Below, one piece after another: positions 16,486-24,774 of a DNA stretch of 45,362 nt; within the stretch, counting starts at the first letter, position 1, and every line of letters begins with the position of its first letter. A program made the translations under genes and the position numbers. Source of the DNA: Planctomycetota bacterium (GTDB lineage Bacteria; Planctomycetota; Planctomycetia; Gemmatales; Gemmataceae). The stretch is from contig JACOUH010000019.1 of the NCBI GenBank assembly GCA_016177925.1, forward strand, positions 1 through 45,362, written 5' to 3'. The notes below the pieces were generated by a model. It searched no databases and was not told where the DNA came from. It was given only the letters and a program-made list of their open reading frames with translations.

Positions 16486-16857
16486 ATGCTGGAGGTCTAT
16501 GGGCTGGCGCTGCGGCTGGCACTGCTGGCGCTCCTGGCCGGGGCGGCGGTCCTCTGCCTGCGGCCCGAGCTGCTGCCGGTCGCCGAGGCGGAGAACGTGC
16601 TGAGCTTCTTCCCGCGCGTGCGAGAGGTCCTGCCCGAACCCGGCTCGCCATTGTTCGGCGCCGCCGCGGCCGCTCTGGTCACGGCGATCCTACTGCCGCT
16701 CTTGGCGGTCATCGACGTGTCGCGCAAGCTGGCTGGCTGGCGGCTGCGCCGGCTGCGCGTGCTGACGCGCGAAGTACGGACCGAAGCGGCGCCTGCTCCT
16801 GCGCCGGCGGTCCAGCGCCGCGTCGACCGCCGCGCTACTGCCAACACACCGGCGTAG
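16486..16857 (+). CDS. Small two-helix membrane protein, hypothetical
   Basis: A 123-residue protein with two hydrophobic segments (about residues 7-26, GLALRLALLALLAGAAVLCL, and 58-78, AAAALVTAILLPLLAVIDV). A strongly basic stretch (RKLAGWRLRRLRVLTREVR) and an Ala/Pro tail follow, so it probably spans the cytoplasmic membrane twice with its basic end in the cytoplasm. No family recognised. The ATG at 16486 is preferred to 16405, which would add 27 unconvincing residues read through the upstream hairpin. No clear Shine-Dalgarno. The downstream 288 bases to the next gene hold only an inverted repeat. Confidence 0.5.
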   Translation: MLEVYGLALRLALLALLAGAAVLCLRPELLPVAEAENVLSFFPRVREVLPEPGSPLFGAAAAALVTAILLPLLAVIDVSRKLAGWRLRRLRVLTREVRTEAAPAPAPAVQRRVDRRATANTPA

Positions 16858-17066
16858 GTCGGCTCGCGTAAGCCGTACCGCGTCGCCGACCACAAGTCGT
16901 AAGCCGACCACTTGTCGCCAAACTTCCTCGCGCTGGGTCCAACGATGGGAGCCGGCGCGAGAACGGCCGGAAGGAATGGGCCACGGAACGGGGCACCCGC
17001 GCCAGCGGGTCGCACGGACTGCGTGCGCGGATCAAAACGGATCAAGCCAGGAAGGCCTTCCGTTTC

Positions 17067-17117
17067 GCCGCGAGCCTCGGGCAAGCGTGAGCGTCACGCT
17101 CGCCCGAGGCTCGCGGC
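17067..17117. repeat. Inverted repeat with 24-bp arms
   Basis: 17067-17090 pairs with 17094-17117 with a single mismatch around a three-base loop. It lies 29 bases beyond the stop codon (minus strand) of the secreted WD40 gene, so it may double as its terminator, although no T-tract follows. It looks like another member of the window's palindromic repeats. Confidence 0.8.
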
Positions 17118-17145
17118 TCAACGGGAGTTGTTTTCGGACGGGTCC

Positions 17146-18330
17146 TTATTCTTTTCCGGGAACCAGGCGGGCCAATTCCTTCCGGCTGGCGACGTCCCAC
17201 AGGCGGACGGCGCCGTCCTTGCCCGCTGCGGCGAGCAACTTGTCATCGGGAGAGAACGCGACGCCCTCCAGCTCGCTGCCAGCGCTCAGCAGGTCGCCCG
17301 GCTCACCCAGGAGGATCGCGCGCAGCTTCCGGCAGCGAAGACGCACTTCCGCACTCTTCGATTCCTTGGCCGCTTTGCGCAGTTCCGGCTCAGCGAGCAG
17401 CCCCAGGCTCAGGAGCTTCCGCCCCGCCGCCTCGCGCACCTCGTAGTCGTCATCATCGAGCTTCGCGAGTAGCGCTTGGATCTGTTCGCGCTCCGCCCTG
17501 TTCGGCTCGCGCAGTTCCAGCTTGTACAAGCCGACCTTCAGACTGTTCCCACACGCTGCCAGGATTCCCGACGCCGGCGCGTAGGCGAGCCCATCGGACC
17601 CGCCGTGAGTGCGCAGCCGGGCCATCATCTCTCCGCTTTTCGCGTCCCACACGCGGACCGTGCCGTCCCATCCCGCTGTCAGCACCTGCCGGGCGTTGGG
17701 CGTGAAGAGGGCCCGCCGCACCAGGGAGCCACCATGCGTCCAGACGCGTTTCTCCTGCCCGGTGCGGACGTCCCACAGCCGCGCCCCATCGCCGGCCGCG
17801 GCAAGCAGGAACGTGCCGTCCGGCGAGAATGAGACGGCGTAGACCCACTGCGTCGCCCCTGTTAGCACCTTCGTCTCCTTGCCGGTTGCCAGGTCCCACA
17901 GCCGCACGGCGTTGTCGTAACTCCCCGTCGCCAGCGTCTTGCCGTCAGGCGAGAAAGCGACGGAGCGGGCCTCTTTCGGATGCTGCAAGCTGCGCCGCAG
18001 CTCGCCCGTGGAGGCGTCGAACAGCCGGACCGTGCGGTCGTAGCCGGCAACGGCGAGTGTCTTGCTGTCGGGCGCGAACGCCACGTCGGGCAGTCCCTTC
18101 TCCGAGGAGCGGGTGAAGAGCGGCCGTCGTGTGGCGACATCCCAGACGGTGACGAACCCTTTCTCCTTGGGCTCGCTGGTGCAGGCGGCCAGCAGCTTGC
18201 CGTTCGGGGAGAAGGCTACCGCCCGCACGCCGGGACGACGCGGTTCGTCGGCCCGGGCGGGCGTCGCCGCAGAGAGAACGGCCAGGACGAAGGCACCGCA
18301 CACAAAGGGTACGCAGCGGGACAGCGGCAT
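17146..18330 (-). CDS. Secreted WD40 repeat protein with internal helical insert
   Basis: A 394-residue exported WD40 propeller. The signal peptide (MPLSRCVPFVCGAFVLAVLS, cut near ARA) leads into repeated units of the form VAFSPDGK-LA-GS-D-VRLWD-TG, for example SVAFSPDGKTLATGSYDNAV. Between the sixth and last blade (about residues 275-345) is a helical, HEAT-like insert starting NRAEREQIQALLAKLDDDDY and containing EVRLRCRKLRAILLGEPGD. The last blade then closes at VRLWDVASRKELARL. Planctomycetes carry many such proteins; no enzymatic role is evident and it probably serves as a protein-interaction platform. The ATG at 18330 has AGGA four to five bases upstream. It follows the ECF-WD40 fusion gene by 38 bases, so the two are likely one transcript. 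Confidence 0.88.
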   Translation of the reverse strand: MPLSRCVPFVCGAFVLAVLSAATPARADEPRRPGVRAVAFSPNGKLLAACTSEPKEKGFVTVWDVATRRPLFTRSSEKGLPDVAFAPDSKTLAVAGYDRTVRLFDASTGELRRSLQHPKEARSVAFSPDGKTLATGSYDNAVRLWDLATGKETKVLTGATQWVYAVSFSPDGTFLLAAAGDGARLWDVRTGQEKRVWTHGGSLVRRALFTPNARQVLTAGWDGTVRVWDAKSGEMMARLRTHGGSDGLAYAPASGILAACGNSLKVGLYKLELREPNRAEREQIQALLAKLDDDDYEVREAAGRKLLSLGLLAEPELRKAAKESKSAEVRLRCRKLRAILLGEPGDLLSAGSELEGVAFSPDDKLLAAAGKDGAVRLWDVASRKELARLVPGKE

Positions 18331-18368
18331 CGTTTCCTGTCCTTTCGCGAGAGAATAAAGAGTGATAT

Positions 18369-21263
18369 TCACGGCTTCGCGGCCGGGGCGGGCTTCAGGT
18401 CCCAGACGAGGACGGTCGTATCGTCCAGCGCCGAGAGCAGTCGGCGGCCGTCGGGCGAGAAGGCGAGGGCCTGCGGAACACCTCCGGGACGGTCGAACGT
18501 CCGCACCGGCTTGCCGCTGGCCATCTCATACACGGCGATGCTTGGCTTCGGCCCGCGAATGCCGGCCGCGAAATACCGACCGTCCGGCGAAAAGGCGACC
18601 GGCCCGGCGCCGAAGTCGGGAAGGTTGATCCGATGCACGAGCTTGCCGGTCGCCAGCAGCCACACGCACAGCGGTGGCTCCTTCGCCGAGGAACTGCGCG
18701 ATTGTCCACCGACCACCGTCTCCACTTGCTTGCCCCAGGCGCTGGCCAGCAGGTACTTGCTGTCCGGCGAGATCGCCAGCGCCTGGACGTGGCTTCCCGC
18801 TCCCGGGACCTTCAGCCGCTCCTTGCCGTCGGCGGCATCGAAGACGCGGAAGTCGTTGCCCACGCTGAGCACCAACGTCCTGCCATCGGGCGAAACCGCT
18901 GCCTGGCTGAAGAGCAGCATAAAGGAGTTTCTCTTGACCAGGTCGTCCGCATCCTCGTCGGGGACCAGGATGCCCTGCGGACAGATCGGGTGTTCGCGCA
19001 CCGCCTTGCCGGTCCGCAGCTCGGTGAGGCGCAGATAGTAGTCCTCGCCGAAGGAGAAGAACCGCTTGCCGTCGGGCGTGAAACCCAGCATGCGGTTGCC
19101 GCCGCCGGCACCGTGGCCGGGCAGTTTGAAGATCGGTTTGCCCGTGGCGGTGTCCCACACGACCTGCGTGTCATCGAGCGAGGAGGTGACGAGCCGCTTG
19201 CCGTCGGGCGACAGGGCGATACCACGCACCCAGTGACGGTGCTTCAGCTTGAACAAGTGCTTGCCGGTCGTGAGGTCCCACAGCCGGGCCGTGTGGTCGT
19301 CGCTGGCGGTCGCCACCAGTCCCGAGGCAGAGACGGCGATGCGGTGGACATGCCCGCGATGCGACTCACTGTTCTCGACCTCCTTGCCACTGCGCAGGTC
19401 CCAGACGCGCGCTCCGCCATCGGTCGTCGTGGCGAGCCAGCGGCCGTCCTTCGAGAACGCCACCTTGCTGGGCGATTCGCCGGGCGTCGGCAGCTCGCGG
19501 AGGAGCTTGCCCGTGCTCGTGCTCCACAGCAGGACCGAGCCGCTCCGGTTCTTGCCCGTGGTATTGCCGGCGTCGGTCGAGGCCAGTGTTTTGCCGTCTG
19601 GGCTGAAGGCGAGGCCCTCGGGATACGTCGTATTCTCTGGCCCGCTCAAGGTGCGCAGCAACCGGCCGCTGGCAACGTCCCACAGGCGGATGCCGAGGCG
19701 GTCGTAGGAGCCGCCCGCCAGCGTTTTGCTGTCGGGGCTGAACGCCAGGGCAAGCGCGTAGAGGTCGCCCACGCGAAGCGTCCGCACCTCTCCTTTGGCC
19801 CGCCACTCCCAGAGGTAGACCGGCCCCACGGTCTCGGCTACCGCCACCCAGTTGCCGTCCGGTGAGACGGCGAGGGCGCAGAACTCCCGCTTGCCGATTG
19901 GATACTGTCGGAGTTCCTCGCCGGAGCCCGTGTCCCAGATGCGCACCGTCGCGTCAACCGCCACGACCACTGCCTTGCCGTCGGGCGTGAAGGCCACCAG
20001 CGACGGCCGGTCCTTCTCCCCCAGCCGGATCGTGCGGATTTCCTTGCGCGTGGCGGTGTCCCAGAGACGGACAATCCCGCGCGATTGGAAGCCGTCCTCG
20101 TCCTTGAGCGTCCCCGCCGAGGCAAATCGTCTGCCGTCGCCGGACAGGGCGAAGCCGTCGAAGAGGTAATCGTCCGTCTCGACCGCAGCGAGCAGCCGGC
20201 CGGTCGCCGTCTCCCAAAAGCGGAGTAACGTATTCTTCGACTGGGTCAGCAGCGTCTTGCCGTCGGGGCTGAAGGCGAGTTCCTTGCTCCCGCCGGAGTG
20301 ACGGAAGCGACCCGTTCCCAGACGCAGCACGGCCCCCGCGGGCAGCGGGTCGCCGGCCTGGTCCACCTGTGCCTTCTCCGCAGCCGGCGGGCGCGGCGAA
20401 TCGGCCGGCCGCTGGGCTAGCAGTATCGCCAGGCCCCCAAGGAAGAACGTCGTCACGACGACAGCCAGGGTCGCCTGCACTTTTGCGAGGAACATCGTCG
20501 ACAATCCTCTCTCGGCGAGGGTCAGGACGCGGGCGGGAATAGTGCCAGCGGCTCTGCCGCTGGCGTAGAGCAGCGCAGCCCGTGCGGTGGTCGTCGCAGT
20601 TACTTCGGAGACACGAGCCGCTGCCGGGCGAGCACACAGCAGGGGCCCGGCGAGGGCCGCCGAGAGACTGAGACCGCGGCGGGCAAGCTGCTTACGCAGT
20701 CGGCGCCGCCCCTCGGCGAGGCGAGCCTTGAGCGTCCGCTTCTTCCAGCCGAGCGCGTGAGCGGCCTCGTCCTGGGTGCGTCCTTCGAGGTAACAGAGGA
20801 CGAGCGGGGCCTGGTACTTCTCGGGCAGACGGCTCAGTTCCTCGTCGAGAACGCGGCGCAGGTCGCGCCAGGTGATGTCGTCGGCGGAGACCGCCTCGGG
20901 CAGAGGCGGGGCCTGCGACTCGTGCCGGCGTCGGCGGGCCGCTGCGACGCGCGCCCGCAGGGCAAGGCGGCGGGCGACGCCGTACAGCCAGGCGCCGACC
21001 GCGTCGCGTCGGCGGACCGAACGGGCCTGGCGCGCCAGCACCAGGAAGGTCGCCTGGAAGACGTCGTCGACGTCTTCCTCGTGGTCGAGCACGCGACGGC
21101 ACGCCGCATGGACGAGCGCTCCATGCCGCCGCACCAGGGCGGCGAACGCTTCCTCGTCGCGCTCGGCAACGAATCGATCGAGCAGCTGCTCGTCAGGAGC
21201 GGCGGGATGGGTGTCGAGCAGGGCACGCACGCGCCGCAGAAGGACGCTCTGGTTGTCGGCCAT
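18369..21263 (-). CDS. ECF sigma factor fused to a membrane-anchored WD40 domain
   Basis: A 964-residue fusion. Residues about 25-200 are an ECF sigma factor. Region 2 includes DEEAFAALVRRHGALVHAAC and VDDVFQATFLVLARQA. Region 4 includes RLPEKYQAPLVLCYLEGRTQ and EAAHALGWKKRTLKARL. An Ala-rich linker leads to one transmembrane helix (about 264-283, LAVVVTTFFLGGLAILLAQ). From about residue 315 to the end are many WD40 repeats, for example KELAFSPDGKTLL and LALAFSPDSKTLAGGSYDRL, enough for at least two propellers. The likely topology places the propellers outside the membrane and the sigma domains inside, making it a self-contained sensor and transcription factor of the planctomycete ECF-WD40 kind. 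ATG 21263 has GAGGG 7-8 bases upstream; the longer frame to 21326 is less likely. How the sigma part is released is unknown. Confidence 0.9.
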   Translation of the reverse strand: MADNQSVLLRRVRALLDTHPAAPDEQLLDRFVAERDEEAFAALVRRHGALVHAACRRVLDHEEDVDDVFQATFLVLARQARSVRRRDAVGAWLYGVARRLALRARVAAARRRRHESQAPPLPEAVSADDITWRDLRRVLDEELSRLPEKYQAPLVLCYLEGRTQDEAAHALGWKKRTLKARLAEGRRRLRKQLARRGLSLSAALAGPLLCARPAAARVSEVTATTTARAALLYASGRAAGTIPARVLTLAERGLSTMFLAKVQATLAVVVTTFFLGGLAILLAQRPADSPRPPAAEKAQVDQAGDPLPAGAVLRLGTGRFRHSGGSKELAFSPDGKTLLTQSKNTLLRFWETATGRLLAAVETDDYLFDGFALSGDGRRFASAGTLKDEDGFQSRGIVRLWDTATRKEIRTIRLGEKDRPSLVAFTPDGKAVVVAVDATVRIWDTGSGEELRQYPIGKREFCALAVSPDGNWVAVAETVGPVYLWEWRAKGEVRTLRVGDLYALALAFSPDSKTLAGGSYDRLGIRLWDVASGRLLRTLSGPENTTYPEGLAFSPDGKTLASTDAGNTTGKNRSGSVLLWSTSTGKLLRELPTPGESPSKVAFSKDGRWLATTTDGGARVWDLRSGKEVENSESHRGHVHRIAVSASGLVATASDDHTARLWDLTTGKHLFKLKHRHWVRGIALSPDGKRLVTSSLDDTQVVWDTATGKPIFKLPGHGAGGGNRMLGFTPDGKRFFSFGEDYYLRLTELRTGKAVREHPICPQGILVPDEDADDLVKRNSFMLLFSQAAVSPDGRTLVLSVGNDFRVFDAADGKERLKVPGAGSHVQALAISPDSKYLLASAWGKQVETVVGGQSRSSSAKEPPLCVWLLATGKLVHRINLPDFGAGPVAFSPDGRYFAAGIRGPKPSIAVYEMASGKPVRTFDRPGGVPQALAFSPDGRRLLSALDDTTVLVWDLKPAPAAKP

Positions 21264-21402
21264 GTCCGGGCCCTCGCGGAAGGAACTCGTCTCTGAGATG
21301 TGCTCCGCCGAGGCGGGGAGGGACATCGAAATTCCTAACAGAGAGGCCGGCGAGAGCTACCTCCGTTCGCGGAAGCGTTGCAGGTTCGCTGCTCTTTCCC
21401 CG

Positions 21403-22083
21403 TCAAGGTTTCGGAAGGTGTTGCCGTACCCACTCGTGGAACGCGCGAATCATGCCGAGGTAGCCCCGCGTTTCGTTCTCCTGAAGAAATGGGATGATTT
21501 CCGCCACGGGAATGCCAGGGAAGGTCGGGCTGGCTTCCACCTCCTGATACTCCCCCGTCGACTGCAACACATGGATGTGGAACCGCTCTCCGTCACACCG
21601 CCAGACCTCGGGCACCCTCAGGGCCGCGTAAATGCCCAGGCGATTTAGGGCACTGCGCGAGATTTCGATCTCCAAGATCAGGTCCGGCGGCGGGTCGCGC
21701 GTTGGGTCCCAGTCCTGGCGCGTGCGGACCTGCGCCTCGTGAGCGATCCAGAAGCAGTCGTCGGGTTCGAGGCCACGATCGAGGTCCTCGCGGCGGAAAG
21801 TCATGTTGCCAGCGGTTGCGATCTCGCGGCCGAACTCCTCCGCCAGCGCCTCCAGCACGCGACTCAGCCGTTTCTTCAGCCGCTCGTGCTCGGGTGAGGT
21901 CGTCATGAACTCGAGGTTCCCCCGATCGTAGGTCATGCGCAGAGCGGGGCGGTCTTTCAGGATCTCTCCGAGGGCGACGTACTCGTCCCAGCTGATGCAG
22001 TGTAGCAGCAGTCGCTGTTCTCCGCCCCTCCTCTCGTTACCGGGTGGCGCTGCCGTGGTCTCGGGTCGTGTCACAAGGTTCAT
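21403..22083 (-). CDS. Uma2 family (DUF820) endonuclease-like protein
   Basis: A 226-residue Uma2-family protein. It opens with a typical HCISWDEYVALGEIL helix, then the strand RMTYDRGNLEFMTTSPEHE, a helical LSRVLEALAEEFGRE region and the catalytic-core-like strands LEPDDCFWIA and PPPDLILEIEIS. The Asp and Glu of these two strands match the PD-(D/E)xK arrangement of the restriction-endonuclease fold. Uma2 proteins are very numerous in planctomycetes and cyanobacteria; their substrate is not established, so nuclease action here is only an expectation. AGGAGAG lies about 7 bases before the ATG, and the gene starts 13 bases after the upstream cytochrome gene's stop. Confidence 0.9.
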   Translation of the reverse strand: MNLVTRPETTAAPPGNERRGGEQRLLLHCISWDEYVALGEILKDRPALRMTYDRGNLEFMTTSPEHERLKKRLSRVLEALAEEFGREIATAGNMTFRREDLDRGLEPDDCFWIAHEAQVRTRQDWDPTRDPPPDLILEIEISRSALNRLGIYAALRVPEVWRCDGERFHIHVLQSTGEYQEVEASPTFPGIPVAEIIPFLQENETRGYLGMIRAFHEWVRQHLPKP

Positions 22084-22096
22084 CCGGCATCTCTCC

Positions 22097-24661
22097 TTAC
22101 TCGCGCGTGACGAACTCGTCCAGGTTCATCAGCGCCCGTGCCAGGGCGACCCACGCAGCGGCCTCGGCGACCGGTACACCCACTGGCCGTGTCTTGCCCG
22201 TGAGCCGATCTGCCGCGTCGGGATTCGCCTTCGCCAGCGCCAGCAGGTCATCGTACAGCAGAATGAGACGCTTCGTCTCCGCCTCGGATGGCGCCCGGCC
22301 CAGGCAGACCCGGAAGGCGTGCTGCACCCGCTGCTCCGTTGCTGCCTTCGACATCTCCTCGACGACGCGCCGGCCCAGGCGCTGGGCACACTCGACAAAG
22401 ACGGTATCGTTGAGCAGGGTGAGGGCCTGCAAGGGGGTGTTCGACTTTTCGCGGCGGACGCAGCAGACGTTCGAGTCGGGAGCATCGAAGGTCATCAGCA
22501 TTGGATACGGGCTCGTCCGCTGGAACCAGATGTAGAGGCCGCGGCGATAGCGGTCGGCACCGCTGCTCTCGACCCAGCGGACGCTGCCGGCATAGCTCAG
22601 TTCGGAGATCCCCGGCGGCTGCGGTGGCCGCACGCTCGGCCCGCCGACGTACCGCACCAGCAGGCCGCTCACTGACAGGGCCGCGTCGCGCACCAGTTCC
22701 GCCTCCAGCCGATGCCGACCCTGCCGCGCCAGCAGGACATTCAGCGGATCGCGCTGCAGCAACTCCGGCCGGACCTTCGACGACTGGCGGTACGTCGCCG
22801 ACGTCACGAGGAGCCGGTGCAGCGTTTTCAGAGACCAACGGGAGGGATTAACTCCGCCGCTCGCCGGGCGCATGAACGCGGTCGCCAGCCAGTCAAGCAG
22901 CTCCGGGTGCGACGGACGTTCGCCCTGCGTGCCGAAATCTTCCAGCGTCGCGACGATGCCGCGGCCGAAATACTTGTGCCAGACCCAGTTGACCAGCACC
23001 CGCGCCGTCAGGGGGTTCTCCGGCGAGGCGATCCACCGCGCCAGTTCCAGACGCGTCGGCGCAGAACGCGCATGCAGCGGTGGGAAAAGCGCCGGCACGC
23101 CTGGCCACACCTCGGCCCCCTTGCGCAGGAAGTCACCGCGCATCAGGACGTGCGTCTTGCGGGGCGGGCCCAGCGCCAGCGTCTGCGCCATCGGCAGCTG
23201 CGGCCCCGCCTTGTCGTGCGCCGCCAGGACTTGCGTCAATTTCAGCAATTTCGGATCGAGCTTGGCGAAATGATCGGCGACGAGCTTCTGCTGGGCGGCC
23301 GTGCGCTTTGCCTCGTCGATCACGAGGGATTGGCGAACCTTCGCGGGCAAGGCCGTCCGGTCAGCCGGCTTCAGCCCCTGCTCCCACTTCCGCAGCGCGG
23401 CAGGAAATCCCTGGCGCCGGTACTCCTCGAGGGCGGCGGCGAGAGGCTTCCGCCGCCCGTCCTGCGCCGCTTTCTGCTTGGCGTGTACTTCGAGGTCGGC
23501 GGGCGTCGGCATCGGCAGGTTCGCCTCGACGTCGCGGTCGAAGAAGGCGAAGAACTGGTAATACTCGCGCTGCGAGAAGGGATCGTACTTATGATCGTGA
23601 CACTGGGCGCAGCCCAGCGTGATGCCAAGGAGGACCTTCGCTGTCGTGTTGACCCGGTCGACGACGGCCTCGACGCGATACTGCTCTTGATCGACGCCGC
23701 CCTCGCGATTGGTCAGCGTGTTGCGGTGGAAGCCGGTTGCCACTTTCTGATCGCGGGTCGCTTTCGGAAGGAGGTCGCCAGCCAGCTGCTCGATGACGAA
23801 CTCGTCGTACGGCAGGTCGCGGTTGAGCGCATTGATGACCCAGTCGCGCCAGCGCCAGGCGAACGGGCGGCCGGTGTCTTTTTCGTAGCCGTCGCTGTCG
23901 GCGTAGCGGGCGAGGTCGAGCCAGTGACGGGCCCAGCGCTCGCCGTAGTGCGGCGACGCCAGCAGACGGTCGACGAGATGCTCGTACGCATCGGGACGCG
24001 GATCGCGGACAAAGGCGTCGACCTCGGCGGGAGTGGGCGGCAGGCCGAGCAGGTCGAGACTGAGGCGGCGGATCAGCGTGGCGCGATCGGCTTCCGGCGA
24101 TGGCGACAATCCCTCTTTCTCCAGCCGCGCCAGGATGAAGCGGTCGAGGTCGTTATGCACCCAGGCGGCGTTCCGGACGGTGGGCGGAGGCGGGCGCTTC
24201 GGGGCGCGGAAGGCCCAGTGGTCGGCCTTGCGTGATTGCGTGGCGACGGTGCCCTCGTCGGTCCACTTCAGACCCTGGTCGACCCAGGCACGGAGCAGGC
24301 CGACCTCGCGCGGCGTCAGGGGCGTCCGTCCCTTGGGCGGCATCTGCAGGTCGGCGTCGAGGCCGGCGACGATGAACAGCAAGCGACTGCTTGCGGCGTC
24401 TCCCGGTTTCAGGACCGGGCCACTGTTGCCGCCCTCAAGGGCTGCTTTGCGGCTGTCCAGACGCAGACCCCCGCGCTGTTTCTCCGGGCCGTGGCAGGTC
24501 AGGCACGTTTTCGCCAGGATCGGCTTGATGTCGCGCTGAAAGTCGACGGTGCCCGGAGAGGCCGCGGGCAGCGAGCGCGGGCCGGACTTCGGCGCGTCGC
24601 CCGCCGGCGAAAGGACCGTGCCAAGGAACAGGCAGCCGAAGACAAGAGAGGAACGCATCAT
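22097..24661 (-). CDS. Planctomycete cytochrome PSCyt1/DUF1549/DUF1553 protein
   Basis: An 854-residue exported protein with the classic PSD1 architecture. After a signal peptide (MMRSSLVFGCLFLGTVL), residues about 38-125 form the PSCyt1 haem-binding domain (VDFQRDIKPILAKTCLTCHG, with the CxxCH motif and later LQMPPKGRTPLTPREV). DUF1549 (about 175-380) includes DLDRFILARLEKEGLSPSPE and the second CAQCHDHKYDPFSQREYYQF. A helical linker is followed by DUF1553 (about 540-840) with RLELARWIASPENPLTARVL and LDWLATAFM. These proteins are very abundant in planctomycetes and are thought to work in the periplasm, probably in polysaccharide or secondary-metabolite oxidation, but no reaction is proven. 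It lies between the WD40/zinc-ribbon gene and Uma2 on one strand. Confidence 0.93.
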   Translation of the reverse strand: MMRSSLVFGCLFLGTVLSPAGDAPKSGPRSLPAASPGTVDFQRDIKPILAKTCLTCHGPEKQRGGLRLDSRKAALEGGNSGPVLKPGDAASSRLLFIVAGLDADLQMPPKGRTPLTPREVGLLRAWVDQGLKWTDEGTVATQSRKADHWAFRAPKRPPPPTVRNAAWVHNDLDRFILARLEKEGLSPSPEADRATLIRRLSLDLLGLPPTPAEVDAFVRDPRPDAYEHLVDRLLASPHYGERWARHWLDLARYADSDGYEKDTGRPFAWRWRDWVINALNRDLPYDEFVIEQLAGDLLPKATRDQKVATGFHRNTLTNREGGVDQEQYRVEAVVDRVNTTAKVLLGITLGCAQCHDHKYDPFSQREYYQFFAFFDRDVEANLPMPTPADLEVHAKQKAAQDGRRKPLAAALEEYRRQGFPAALRKWEQGLKPADRTALPAKVRQSLVIDEAKRTAAQQKLVADHFAKLDPKLLKLTQVLAAHDKAGPQLPMAQTLALGPPRKTHVLMRGDFLRKGAEVWPGVPALFPPLHARSAPTRLELARWIASPENPLTARVLVNWVWHKYFGRGIVATLEDFGTQGERPSHPELLDWLATAFMRPASGGVNPSRWSLKTLHRLLVTSATYRQSSKVRPELLQRDPLNVLLARQGRHRLEAELVRDAALSVSGLLVRYVGGPSVRPPQPPGISELSYAGSVRWVESSGADRYRRGLYIWFQRTSPYPMLMTFDAPDSNVCCVRREKSNTPLQALTLLNDTVFVECAQRLGRRVVEEMSKAATEQRVQHAFRVCLGRAPSEAETKRLILLYDDLLALAKANPDAADRLTGKTRPVGVPVAEAAAWVALARALMNLDEFVTRE

Positions 24662-24774
24662 GGTCGGTGGGTTCGAGGCGGAGTTTCAGTTGGCGGAGGG
24701 CGAGCCGGGCGCAGGCAGGATAGGGATAGTCTACCGCCTGCGAGGAAAAGATACCAGCCGTCGAACGCGTCGCC

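Noticed and set aside
22712..24235. Plus-strand frame of 507 codons opposite the DUF1549/DUF1553 gene
   Set aside because: Antisense of a clear family member; composition is an artefact.
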